64,000 nt of DNA from Desulfobacteraceae bacterium (GTDB taxonomy: Bacteria > Desulfobacterota > DSM-4660 > Desulfatiglandales > Desulfatiglandaceae). Both the position numbers and the translations under genes were made by a program. The notes beneath the pieces were generated by a model, which saw nothing but the letters and a program-made list of their open reading frames with translations, made no database searches and was not told where the DNA came from. The stretch covers positions 124,001 through 188,000 of the forward strand of contig JAUWMR010000001.1 in assembly GCA_030613055.1 (NCBI GenBank). The letters run 5' to 3'. This document shows, piece after piece, positions 44,373 through 53,600 of the stretch; positions within the stretch are counted from its first letter, which is position 1, and every line of letters begins with the position of its first letter.

Positions 44373-45773
44373 TCATCGTGTTTTCTTGAGCCGTAGCTTT
44401 GCCACCGCTTCGATATGATATGTATGAGGAAACATGTCAACAGGTTGTATTTCAACTATCTCATAGTCCTTGCCCATCTGGCCAATATCCCTTGCCATGG
44501 TAGCCGGATTGCAGGAGACATAAATGATCTTTTCAGGGACCATTGACAGTACCTGTGCCAATACATCTTTATGCATCCCGGCCCGGGGCGGGTCAATTAT
44601 CATAACGTCAGGTTTGGATTGGGTTGTTGCGTCCAGCTTTTCCCGAATATCACCGCAGACAAACCGGCAATTATAAATCCCATTTTCCAATAAATTTGTC
44701 AGTGCGTCCCGGACGGCACTTGCGCTCATTTCTATGCCAGTAACCGCACGGACCTTATTTGCAAGAAAAATCGGTATAGTGCCTGTTCCACTGTACAGGT
44801 CAAGAATCATTTCATTGCCTTCAAGCTCAGCATAGTCCTCCACCTTCCGGTACAAATTTCGTGCGGCCAAAGAATTGGTCTGGAAAAAGGAGTTTGCCGA
44901 AATCCGGAAAGTAAATGGTCCGATCCTGTCCTTGATATGGCCTATCCCCGCAAGAACAACCTCACGATCACCCACGGCTATGGAGGCCCTTCTTTCATTA
45001 ATGTTATTTATCACGGTTTTGACCTGTCTGAATCGCCGGCACAGGGCTTCGGCTAAGGGCAGGACAATATCCGGCCTCTCCTCCGATGTAACCAAATTCA
45101 CCATCCATTCATCAAAGGCCACCGAATAGCGGATCATCAAAAATCTCCAGAATCCCTCGTGGGTTTTCAGGCCGTAGACCGGTATCTTTGAGTCCTGTAC
45201 ATATTTCTTTACCTCCAGGAGGATCTGATTCCCTATATCCTGCTGGAGCAGACATGCCCTAATATCTATTACCTTGTGATATGTTCCAGGGACATGGAGC
45301 CCCAGGGCAAAACCGCCTTCTGTCTCGCGCATATCCATTTCACGCGGGAGGAACCAGCGGCGGTCGGAAAATGAAAATTCCATCTTATTCCGGTATGCTA
45401 ATCGCCTTTCAGAGGGAATCACATCATGAACCGGCACCTCTGGTTGCTCCCCGATCCGTGCCATTGCTTCCTGGATATGGCCCTTTTTGTATTCCAACTG
45501 ACGCTCGTAGGCTATGTGCTGCCACTGGCACCCCCCGCAATACCCGCTGTAAGGGCATGGGGCATCAATCCTGTCAGGGGATTGTTCTAACAGTTCCACT
45601 ATATTAGCTTCGGCATACCCCTTTTTTTTCCTGATTACCTGCGCCGCCACCTTGTCCCCGGGGACTCCTCCTCTTACAAATATGACAAACCCGTTATGGC
45701 GAGCCACTCCCTGCCCGCCATAGGCCATTTTTTCAATCCTGAGTTCTACTATTTCTCCTTTACGCAATTTCAT
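44373..45773 (-). CDS. 23S rRNA (uracil-5-)-methyltransferase, RlmD/TrmA family
   Basis: SAM-dependent RNA m5U methyltransferase of 466 aa. An N-terminal TRAM domain (about 1-60) is followed by the four-cysteine [4Fe-4S] motif with CPYSGYCGGCQWQH (about 73-86), the SAM motifs ILDLYSGTGTIPIFLA and MIDPPRAGMHKDVL, and the catalytic cysteine in IYVSCNPATMARD. RlmD, RlmC and TrmA are hard to separate by eye; the iron-sulfur motif favours RlmD-type and excludes TrmA. Confidence 0.93.
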   Translation of the reverse strand: MKLRKGEIVELRIEKMAYGGQGVARHNGFVIFVRGGVPGDKVAAQVIRKKKGYAEANIVELLEQSPDRIDAPCPYSGYCGGCQWQHIAYERQLEYKKGHIQEAMARIGEQPEVPVHDVIPSERRLAYRNKMEFSFSDRRWFLPREMDMRETEGGFALGLHVPGTYHKVIDIRACLLQQDIGNQILLEVKKYVQDSKIPVYGLKTHEGFWRFLMIRYSVAFDEWMVNLVTSEERPDIVLPLAEALCRRFRQVKTVINNINERRASIAVGDREVVLAGIGHIKDRIGPFTFRISANSFFQTNSLAARNLYRKVEDYAELEGNEMILDLYSGTGTIPIFLANKVRAVTGIEMSASAVRDALTNLLENGIYNCRFVCGDIREKLDATTQSKPDVMIIDPPRAGMHKDVLAQVLSMVPEKIIYVSCNPATMARDIGQMGKDYEIVEIQPVDMFPHTYHIEAVAKLRLKKTR

Positions 45774-45799
45774 GGTTTTTCATTTGTCTCGGGTTGTTT

Positions 45800-45846
45800 G
45801 TAACAGGTCAATATGTCGGGGCATATTTTTTACCACGAAGGACACG
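45800..45846. repeat. Short interspersed repeat, third copy (inverted)
   Basis: GTAACAGGTCAATAT, then GGGGCATA and TTTTTACCACGAAGGACACG, is the reverse complement of 9091-9137 with small changes. Confidence 0.6.
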
Positions 45847-45871
45847 AAAAGGGACGTTCCCATATAAAATG

Positions 45872-46026
45872 TGATGGCTTCGTAAAAAGTCAAATTTTCT
45901 TGTTTATCTGGATTCCCGCCTACGCGGGAATGACGATAAAGTATTTAATATCAAGCAGATATGATAGCCGTCATACCCGCGAAGGCGGGTATCCAGGCGT
46001 TTAAATGACTTTTTACGGGTTTATCA
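45872..46026. repeat. MITE-like element with GTAAAAAGTC ends, second member
   Basis: TGATGGCTTCGTAAAAAGTC at the left and GACTTTTTACGGGTTTATCA at the right form an imperfect inverted repeat. Inside, GATTCCCGCCTACGCGGGAA and ACCCGCGAAGGCGGGTATCC form two hairpins. It shares ends with 13514-13669. Between it and the pilin promoter (46027-46335) I see no gene, hairpin or repeat. Confidence 0.75.
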
Positions 46027-46335
46027 AATGTAGTTCTTCGTGTTTTTCTTGATCTTCGTTGTGAGCTATTTCCTTTCATTTTAAGTAGGGCATTGTTATG
46101 GACAGAAAGCCCCTGGTTATTGAGTAGATACTATTATCATCACATATTGTTCATGACAAGCAGGATGGAACAAGCGTCATTCGATAAATCCGCTCCTACA
46201 GTTGCTTGTGAACACACGTAGTGTAAAAAAACTTAACAGTTGGCAAATCATTTAACACAAACAAGGGTATTCAGACAAGGCGCAAAATAAAACGATAGCC
46301 TTTTTCCTTCGTATAAACAGGCTGATAGCAAAAAA

Positions 46336-46365
46336 TTGACGTTATGGTATGGATTTTGCTATAAA
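46336..46365 (+). promoter_or_regulatory. Candidate sigma-70 promoter of the minor-pilin operon
   Basis: TTGACG (46336-46341) and TATAAA (46360-46365) are separated by 18 bases, 35 bases before the likely first pilin start. It overlaps an in-frame ATG at 46349, which argues against that ATG as the true start. No sigma-54 type -24/-12 element was found. Confidence 0.55.
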
Positions 46366-46399
46366 ATTTAGGTTAGCGGGAATTTTCATGGAGCAAATG

Positions 46400-46906
46400 A
46401 TGAAGAAAAACAGGGCAAGGATAAAAAAGGAACACGGTTTTACATTAATGGAGGTATTGGTAGTGATTGCATTAATCGCTATCCTTTCAGCCATTGCCGT
46501 GCCCAACTTCTTTACCTGGCTTCCGAAGTATAGACTAAAAAGCGCCGTGACCGATCTTTTTTCCAACATGCAGTTGGTAAAACTACAGGCCGTTAAGACA
46601 AACCAAAGTGTAAGCATCACATTTTTAGCAGGTCCCGAACGATATCAATTTACAATCCTGGGAGATACAAGAACTATTTCTTTGAGTGACACTTACAGAA
46701 GCGGCATCATGTTTGGACGACCTGCCGCGGACCCAGGAGATACAGTTACATATGTTTCGGACATAGTAACATTCAATTCCCGCGGCATCAGTAATTGGGG
46801 ATATGCCTATCTGACAAACTCTGATAATACCGGCTATTACCGTGTAGGCGCCTTAATCTCGGGTGTTATCAGATTAGAAAAATGGGTCAACGGTAGTTGG
46901 CAGTAA
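46400..46906 (+). CDS. Minor pilin, FimT/GspH family
   Basis: A type IV pilus minor pilin/pseudopilin (168 aa) that primes pilus assembly. The prepilin leader ends at HG, and the mature N-terminus FTLMEVLVVIALIAILSAIA is the class III signal with Glu at position 5. A beta-rich GspH/FimT-like domain follows. The ATG at 46400 has GGAG 6 bases upstream; in-frame ATGs at 46349, 46388 and 46397 are less likely. Confidence 0.88.
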   Translation: MKKNRARIKKEHGFTLMEVLVVIALIAILSAIAVPNFFTWLPKYRLKSAVTDLFSNMQLVKLQAVKTNQSVSITFLAGPERYQFTILGDTRTISLSDTYRSGIMFGRPAADPGDTVTYVSDIVTFNSRGISNWGYAYLTNSDNTGYYRVGALISGVIRLEKWVNGSWQ

Positions 46907-46951
46907 GTTAAGCAGGATTGATTTTTACAGTTTTTATTATGGTAAAGTCAT

Positions 46952-47629
46952 ATGCATGATAAAAGTAGAGGTTTTACACTGATCGAACTCATGGTAGCCA
47001 TGGCCATATCGGGCGTTGTTCTTGCCGGGATATACACCACCTACCAGGCTCAACAGGAATCATACATCGTCCAGGAACAGGCTTCGGCAATGCAGCAAAA
47101 CATCAGGGCCGCCATGTATCATCTCGAGAAAGACATCAGGATGGCGGGATATGATCCAACGAATAATTTAGGACCAAAATTTTTAATTGCAAACTCTTTT
47201 GAATTGCAAATTCAGATGGACCTCAATGAAAATGGAACAGTATTAGGTTCCGGAACCGACCCTAATGAACGGGCACGGTACAAACTTACGAATGATGGTA
47301 ATGACGACGGAATCGCTGATGGCTCCCCATGCCGTTTAGGGAAAGAAATTTGGGGTGGTGGCCTTCAATCAGTGGCCGAAAACATTGACGCGCTCAACTT
47401 TGTTTATCTCGATAGAGATGGCGCGGTCACGGCCGTCCGTGCAGACATAAGGGCGGTTCGGGTAACCATTGTGGCCAGGGCCGCAAGATTTGAGAGGGGA
47501 TATGTAAACAATACGCAGTACTTCAACCAGAATCCAGATGGAGCGGAGGTTATTTTACCTTCACAAGGCGACAACTTCCGGCGTAAGAGACTGAGCGTAC
47601 ACATCGACTGCAGGAATATGGGAATGTAA
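46952..47629 (+). CDS. Minor pilin PilW-like
   Basis: A prepilin of 225 aa: short leader MHDKSRG, then FTLIELMVAMAISGVVLAGI with Glu5. The following text (TTYQAQQESYIVQEQASAMQ, and LEKDIRMAGYDP) is typical of PilW-type proteins. It forms part of the tip complex with PilV, PilX and PilY1. It starts 45 bases after the FimT-like gene and is followed by pilV after 13 bases. Confidence 0.9.
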   Translation: MHDKSRGFTLIELMVAMAISGVVLAGIYTTYQAQQESYIVQEQASAMQQNIRAAMYHLEKDIRMAGYDPTNNLGPKFLIANSFELQIQMDLNENGTVLGSGTDPNERARYKLTNDGNDDGIADGSPCRLGKEIWGGGLQSVAENIDALNFVYLDRDGAVTAVRADIRAVRVTIVARAARFERGYVNNTQYFNQNPDGAEVILPSQGDNFRRKRLSVHIDCRNMGM

Positions 47630-47642
47630 GGAAAATGAAATC

Positions 47643-48071
47643 ATGAAAAATAATCAAAAGAAAACCAACCACATGACACCAGGGCATCCGGCTATGAGTA
47701 AAGAGGCAGGCTATACACTCATTGAAGTCATTATCGCCATGGCAATCCTGAGCATTGGCCTTCTTGCCGTCGGTTATATGCAGATCACGGCCATTAACAG
47801 CAACACAACCGGAAGTCGAATTACAGAGGGAACCACCGTTGCCTTAGGCAAGATGGAAGAGCTTATTACCCTCAGGTATACACACGCCGACCTGGCTGCC
47901 GGAAATCACCCTGATCCAAACTCGAATGATCATCCTGGTTTTAGTCAAACCTGGGATGTCGTTGATAACAGCCCTGTCGCAAACGCCAAGCGCATAACCG
48001 TGACAGTAAGATGGGCAGAAATAGGCAGGCAGAGACGAACGCAGCTTATGTTCATTAAACCACAGATTTAA
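47643..48071 (+). CDS. Minor pilin PilV-like
   Basis: A prepilin of 142 aa with a longer leader (about 23 residues), cleaved before YTLIEVIIAMAILSIGLLAV, the PilV signature. The rest carries NSNTTGSRITEGTTVALGKM, where PilV proteins keep a conserved helix. Part of the minor-pilin operon. Confidence 0.9.
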   Translation: MKNNQKKTNHMTPGHPAMSKEAGYTLIEVIIAMAILSIGLLAVGYMQITAINSNTTGSRITEGTTVALGKMEELITLRYTHADLAAGNHPDPNSNDHPGFSQTWDVVDNSPVANAKRITVTVRWAEIGRQRRTQLMFIKPQI

Positions 48072-48108
48072 TTACGATGAGGAATCCGCAAAAAGGCGCA
48101 AAAATATC

Positions 48109-48231
48109 GTGACTACTCACGTAGTCAGGCTGAAGGTGTTTAGACTGAAGATAGAAGGTATCAGTACTGAGATAAAAGGACTGAGGGCTAAGTAAAAAGC
48201 TTAGGCCCCGCTAAATAACCTGAGCAGTTAC
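48109..48231. repeat. Repeat element between pilV and pilX
   Basis: Ends GTGACTACTCACG and CCTGAGCAGTTAC. The first 43 bases are the exact reverse complement of 42788-42830. This 123-bp copy is the inverted, shorter relative of the element at 42640-42830. Confidence 0.8.
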
Positions 48232-48257
48232 AAAATATCTTTGTAGGGGAAAAACTA

Positions 48258-48803
48258 ATGAAGGATGACGTTCTAAATAAAAAAAATGAAGAAGGGTCGG
48301 TTTTGATCATATCCCTGATCATGATTGTCTTGCTTACTTTGTTAGGGATAACCGCCACGAGGACATCAACCATCGAGGTGCAGATCGCCACAAATGATAA
48401 GTTTTATAAGCAAAACCTTTGTGTGGCCGATGGCACGGTTATGGAATGCGTCCAGACGCTGGAAAACGCCGGCCCTGCGGTTAAAGAAATGACTATCGGC
48501 CGGGATCCGTGGATAATGGATGATGTCGATAATGACAACATCGGTATCTGCGTAAGCGGGGTAACGGTTTCAAGCAATATGACCAATGCTGCTGCCCGTG
48601 ATGACACCAACTGGCCCGTCGCATGCATCCAGGCATCACTTGATCCGAACAACAGCGAGTTCATGGCCTTTTACGGGGGCGTTGTTCCCGGCAGCTCTTT
48701 AGACATGACCAAACCCACCATTCACGGTTTTAGCGTTTTTGGCCGGAGCCAGCGTAACAACGGCCGTGTTGTCGTTGGAGTCGGCTACAGAAAAGCTATT
48801 TAG
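48258..48803 (+). CDS. Minor pilin PilX-like
   Basis: A 181-residue protein with a short leader ending EEG and a hydrophobic N-terminus SVLIISLIMIVLLTLLGITA, the PilX form that lacks the usual Phe/Glu of prepilins. Next is ATRTSTIEVQIATNDKFYKQ, typical of PilX. It normally lies directly before pilY1; here four toxin-antitoxin genes and a remnant intervene. Confidence 0.87.
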   Translation: MKDDVLNKKNEEGSVLIISLIMIVLLTLLGITATRTSTIEVQIATNDKFYKQNLCVADGTVMECVQTLENAGPAVKEMTIGRDPWIMDDVDNDNIGICVSGVTVSSNMTNAAARDDTNWPVACIQASLDPNNSEFMAFYGGVVPGSSLDMTKPTIHGFSVFGRSQRNNGRVVVGVGYRKAI

Positions 48804-48840
48804 GAAGGGGAAATATTACCTCCCAAGAGGATTATTGAAT

Positions 48841-49233
48841 ATGCTCGATAAAGACCAAATTGAAAAAATAATTGCTTTTGCCGAGCAATATCCTGTCATC
48901 TCAGCCATATACCTCTTTGGCTCACATGCATCAGGTCATGGGAGAACAAAAAGTGATATTGATCTGGGCGTGTTATTTAATGAGGATATGGATGGTTTTA
49001 CAAGAATAAATATGGAGACTGAAATCTCGAACCGCCTAAAGAAAGACGTCGATCTTGTTGATATGAGAAAAAGCGGCCCGTTCCTGCGGCACCAGATCTA
49101 TAAATACGGAAAGACCATCTATCATGATGGGAGTGATTTCCCTTTCATATTCAGGGCTAATTCCATTCGTGACTATTTAGACACCAATTACTTGAAAAGG
49201 CAAAGGATGGCTATCCTCCATGGTCAATCATGA
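48841..49233 (+). CDS. MntA-type nucleotidyltransferase antitoxin
   Basis: A 130-residue minimal nucleotidyltransferase. It has the GSHASGHGRTKSDIDLGV motif (residues 27-44) with D39 and D41 as metal ligands and a further Asp in DVDLVDM (residues 69-75). In characterised MntA/HepT pairs the enzyme adds AMP units to a tyrosine next to the HEPN active site and so silences the toxin. The ATG at 48841 is chosen; an open frame extending back to 48739 overlaps pilX. The gene overlaps the HEPN gene by 14 bases. Confidence 0.88.
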   Translation: MLDKDQIEKIIAFAEQYPVISAIYLFGSHASGHGRTKSDIDLGVLFNEDMDGFTRINMETEISNRLKKDVDLVDMRKSGPFLRHQIYKYGKTIYHDGSDFPFIFRANSIRDYLDTNYLKRQRMAILHGQS

Positions 49234-49660
49234 CGTCATTCTGAGAAAAATCGGAAAACTAAAAGAATATGTAGACGAACTTCGCCTGTCAAAAGATATC
49301 ACCTGGGAAAAATACAAGAAAGATATACGTGCTCGTGCTTTTGTTGAGCGGTACATTCACATCGCTATTCAGAATGTTTTTGATATCGCAAATCACATAA
49401 TTTCCTACCAGGGATGGAAGGAGCCTGACACCTACAGGGAATCCTTTAGTGTCCTTGCATCACATGGGGTCTTGCCCGATGAAAAGGTATCCGATTTTCA
49501 AAATATGGCGTCGTTCAGAAACATGCTGATTCACCACTATGAAAAAGTAGACAATGCGGTGGTCTTTAGTATTTTCAAGAATAAATTAGGGGACTTTGAT
49601 CTTTTTCGCGAGTTTATTCTGGAATATATGAAGAAGAATACATCTAATGTAAAGCGTTGA
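49220..49660 (+). CDS. HepT-type HEPN ribonuclease toxin
   Basis: A 146-residue HEPN-domain protein (DUF86 type). The RNase motif is R100-x4-H105 in RNMLIHHY, with Y107 at the position known to be AMPylated in HepT. It forms a toxin-antitoxin pair with the overlapping MntA gene. The C-terminal segment DFDLFREFILEYMKK recurs as a remnant at 50433-50540. Confidence 0.88.
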   Translation: MVNHDVILRKIGKLKEYVDELRLSKDITWEKYKKDIRARAFVERYIHIAIQNVFDIANHIISYQGWKEPDTYRESFSVLASHGVLPDEKVSDFQNMASFRNMLIHHYEKVDNAVVFSIFKNKLGDFDLFREFILEYMKKNTSNVKR

Positions 49661-49728
49661 CACCACAATCTAAATTTCATTCAAGTAATAATTAAATTCG
49701 TATTTTTTCTGGAGTGAGGAGCTTTAAA

Positions 49729-49926
49729 ATGCCTACTCGACGGGATATTACCCTTGAAGCAATTTATGAAAAAGTTATTGATTTGCAACGTGATGTAGCT
49801 GAAATAAAAAAGACTCTAATTGAAGAGCCTGAATTGCGCGATGACTTTGTTCTGCGAATGAAAGAGATCGACCTTGAAAAGTCAATCACTGTTGAAGACT
49901 TCGGAAAGAGATACGGTTTAAAGTAA
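49729..49926 (+). CDS. Antitoxin-like small protein paired with RelE/ParE-type toxin
   Basis: A 65-residue, mostly helical, acidic protein (VIDLQRDVAEIKKTLIEEPE, then LEKSITVEDFGKRYGLK). A TGAGGA site lies 8 bases before the ATG at 49729. Its stop overlaps the next gene's ATG by one base (TAATG). Sequence alone gives no firm family; the call as antitoxin is from size, charge and coupling to a RelE/ParE-like gene. Confidence 0.7.
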   Translation: MPTRRDITLEAIYEKVIDLQRDVAEIKKTLIEEPELRDDFVLRMKEIDLEKSITVEDFGKRYGLK

Positions 49927-50192
49927 TGTATCTGCTTGCCATTAAAGAGCAACTGGACAGAAAATTCCAGAAAATTCAGAAAAAAGACAAGGATATGATT
50001 CGAATAATTACCAGGAAGGTGCAGGATATCCTTATTGACCCTTATCGTTTTAAACCGTTGAAAAAACCGTTACAAAATAAGCGCAGGCTTCACATCGGCG
50101 GCTCTTTTGTATTGATATACGAAATTAATGAGGAAGAAAAAATAGTAACACTACTTGATTTTGATCATCATGATAACGTCTACAAAACATAA
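49926..50192 (+). CDS. RelE/ParE-superfamily toxin
   Basis: An 88-residue protein with the RelE/ParE fold signature: an N-terminal helical pair, DPYRFKPLKKPLQNKRRLHI, then GGSFVLIYEINEEEKIVTLLDFDHHDNVY. This is the canonical strand order ending with the Asp/His pattern. Ribosome-dependent mRNA cleavage (RelE) and gyrase inhibition (ParE) cannot be told apart here. Translationally coupled to the antitoxin. Confidence 0.8.
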   Translation: MYLLAIKEQLDRKFQKIQKKDKDMIRIITRKVQDILIDPYRFKPLKKPLQNKRRLHIGGSFVLIYEINEEEKIVTLLDFDHHDNVYKT

Positions 50193-50432
50193 AAAATTTG
50201 CAATAAATAATATCGTCAAAAATAATGATTTGGCCCCTTTTCAGGCATGAGAACTGAAAGCCTAAAGCTGGATGTTCATCTGTGGGAGATATTCTAAAGG
50301 AACGAGAAAAGAAAAAGATCAGGAAGCAGCCGGTGAAGGATCAAGTAATTGTTTAATTGGCGAGAAACGGGCAACAATTTGATGCCACCCGTAACTCGTT
50401 ACTTATCACTCGTAACTACAAAGGTATTTGCC

Positions 50433-50540
50433 ATGAAAAATATTATTAAGAATAAGTCAGAGGACTTTGATCTTTTTCAGGAGTTTATTCTGGAATATCT
50501 TAAAATGACGAAGAGTAATATGTCCGATATAAAGCGCTGA
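50433..50540 (+). pseudogene. hepT 3'-fragment
   Basis: A 35-codon remnant (KNKSEDFDLFQEFILEYLKM...) clearly homologous to the last 30 codons of the intact HEPN gene (KNKLGDFDLFREFILEYMKK), at DNA level too. The 5' two-thirds with the RNase motif is missing. It is too diverged to be a fresh duplication, so it may come from a second, lost HEPN/MNT module. The remainder of 50193-50601 shows nothing else recognisable. Confidence 0.75.
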
Positions 50541-50601
50541 GCCCGATTCTCGATTCACACTTGATTAAGTAAATTAAGATCTTCAAAGGAGATCATATAA
50601 T

Positions 50602-53600
50602 ATGAGAAAATTAACAACGCTAATAATACTTTTGTCCGTTTTCATTATGACGCCTTCCATTGCAAATGCGATTACAGTTTCAATCTCAGATGTAGCTCAG
50701 AATGAAAACAACGGAAATATGACTTTCACCGTTACAATTACAGATGACACTGTTACTGGCAATGCCAAATTTAATTATGCGACAGTTGATGGTACAGCCA
50801 CAACGGGTGACAATGACTATACAAGTGCCACAGGTACAGTAACATTTAACAATGGGGACCCTGTGGGCGCGACCAGGACATTTGATGTACCTATCACCGG
50901 AGACACCAAAGTTGAAGATGATGAAACTTTCACGGTTACCCTGACTCCTCAAGGCACTGATACTGTTGCCGACAGTCCTGCGACGGGCACCATAAACAAT
51001 GATGATGCGGCAACGCTTGCGATAGATGACGTTACGCATAACGAGGGCAACGCCGGGGGAACGACCTACACCTTTACCGTAACCCTTACGGGAGACGTGG
51101 ACCAGGCATTCACTGTGGCCTACGCTACGGCAGACGACTCCGCCACGGCACCCGACAATGCCTACACGGCGGTAGCAGCGACCGCTCTGAATTTTGCGGG
51201 TACGAACGGAGAGACCCAGACCTTTAATATTACGGTCAACGGCGACACAAAGGTTGAGGCGGACGAGAGGTTTTTCGTGAACCTGTCGAACGTCCTGGCT
51301 GGCGGCAAGGACGTAACCATCAGTGATGCCCAGGGTGATGGCAATATCACGAATGATGATACGGCAACGCTTGAGATAGATAACGTTACGAATAACGAGG
51401 GCAACGCCGGGGGAACGACCTACTCCTTTACGGTAACCCTTACGGGAGCCGTAGATCAGGCGTTTACTGTGGACTACGCTACGGCAGACGACTCAGCCAC
51501 GGCAGCCGACAATGACTACAATGCGGTGGCGGCGACCGCTCTGAATTTTGCGGGTACGAACGGAGAGACCCAGACCTTTAATATTACGGTCAACGGCGAC
51601 ACAAAGGTTGAGGCGGACGAGAAGTTTTTCGTGAACCTGTCGAACGTCCAGGCTGGCGGCAAGAATGTAACCATCAATGATCCCCAGGGTAATGGCAATA
51701 TCACGAATGATGATGCGGCGACGCTGACGATCGCAGGCGTGACCCTGAACGAGGGCAGCGGCGGCGGCACGACGGATTTTGACTTCACGGTGACGCTGGA
51801 CAATGACGTTCAAGACGGGTTTACAGTTGCTTACACGACGGACGATGGTACGGCCACGGTCGCCGACGGTGATTACACAGACAACGACAGCTCTCTGAAC
51901 TTTGCAGGGACTGCCGGCGAATCGCATACAATCACGGTTGCGGTGACCGCGGATGGTGTGGTCGAGGCAGACGAGGCTTTCACTGTGGCGCTGGGTACGG
52001 TGACGCCTGTTAGTGCCGATGCGGGTGACATTACCAAGGTTGGCAGTCCTGCGACGGGCACGATCACGAATGATGACAGATATCAAATTACAATAGATGA
52101 TCCCACTGTTAATGAGGGTGTGGGAAACGCTACTTTTACCGTATCAATCTCCCCGGCACTCCAGGCAGGCGATACAGTTACGGTCGATTATGCAACGTCA
52201 AACGGCTCTGCTGTAGCACCGGGGGATTATACAACAACCAACGGTACCCTTACAATCAACACTCCCGGGGCCACAACCGGTACTTTCACCGTACCTATTA
52301 TTAATGACACTACTGTAGAAAATGCCGAAAACTTTGTCGTCGATCTCTCCACTTCCACCCCTGCTGCCACCACCAATATCAGCGATTCCCAGGGAACATG
52401 TACGATAAATGACAATGACGAGTATGTATTTTCCATAGCGGATGCTACTGCTGTAACCGAGGGTACGCCTGCGAGTTTTCGTATCTCTGTGACGCCGGTA
52501 GTTGCGACCGGTCATGTGGTGACGGTGGATTATTCTACGACTCCTGGGACGGCCACGGGGGGTGGCACTGATTACACGAATGCGGTGAGTGTACCGGCGA
52601 CGGTGTCTCCTGGTGCTACTTTCGTGGATGTTACTGTGGCGACCAATGATGATGCTCTGGTTGAGGATCAGGAGCAATTTACTGTAACCCTGGATCCTGG
52701 CAGCGCCAGTTCGAGTGTGGGCAGTGCGAGTATCAGCAGTGTTGTGGGTGATGATACAAGCACAGGCACGATCAACGACAATGACACGGCAACGGTGGGT
52801 TTAACGTTGGCGAGTGATGGTGCGGAGCCGGCGACGAGCGCGACGTTCACGGTGACGATGACGAAGACGAACAACACGGGCAGTCCGATCACGGTAAGCT
52901 ACATCTTTACTGATGGTACGGCGACCGGTGGTGCCGGTGTTGCTGGAGACGATTACGATAACACGACGACGAGTGTTCCGATTCCCAACGGCAGTGCCAC
53001 GGCGACGATCACGGTTCCTGTTTTTGACGATGCGCTGGTGGAGGCGACCGAAGCCTTTCAGGTGACGTTGACGTCGACGGATAATGGCCAGGTGACGGTA
53101 TCTGGCGGCGGGCCGATCAGTGCGGACATCACGAGTGATGATGCGGCAACGCTTGCGATAGATGACGTTACGCATAACGAGGGCAACGCCGGGGGAACGA
53201 CCTACACCTTTACCGTAACGCTTACGGGAGCCGTAGATCAGGCGTTTACTGTGGACTACACTACGGCAGACGACTCAGCCACGGCAGCCGACAATGACTA
53301 CAATGCGGTGGCGGCTACCGCGCTGAATTTTGCGGGTACGAACGGAGAGACCCAGACCTTTAATATTACGGTCAACGGCGACACAAAGGTTGAGGCGGAC
53401 GAGAGGTTTTTCGTGAACCTGTCGAACGTCCAGGCTGGCGGCAAGAATGTAACCATCAGTGATGCCCAGGGTGACGGCAATATCACGAATGAGGACTTAT
53501 ATAGTATAGACGCCAGCGCCGGACCCAACGGGGCCATCGACCCATCGGGGGTTTCCAGCGTAACCTGCGGATCCCAGCCCACCTACTACATGACCCCTTA

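Noticed and set aside
46200-46335. c-di-GMP (GEMM) riboswitch upstream of the minor pilins
   Set aside because: I looked for the conserved GGCGCAAAGCC-type core and tetraloop-receptor pairing; only a short GGCGCAAA resemblance was found.
48739-48840. N-terminal extension of the MntA ORF
   Set aside because: It overlaps the end of pilX, is unrelated to nucleotidyltransferases, and the ATG at 48841 fits the family.
50349-50432. Upstream part of the ORF containing the hepT remnant
   Set aside because: The sequence before 50433 is GTAACTCGT-type simple repeat and not related to HepT.
51007-53490. Possible CRISPR-like repeat array
   Set aside because: Repeats are ~350 bp, in frame, and encode Calx-beta domains in one long gene.
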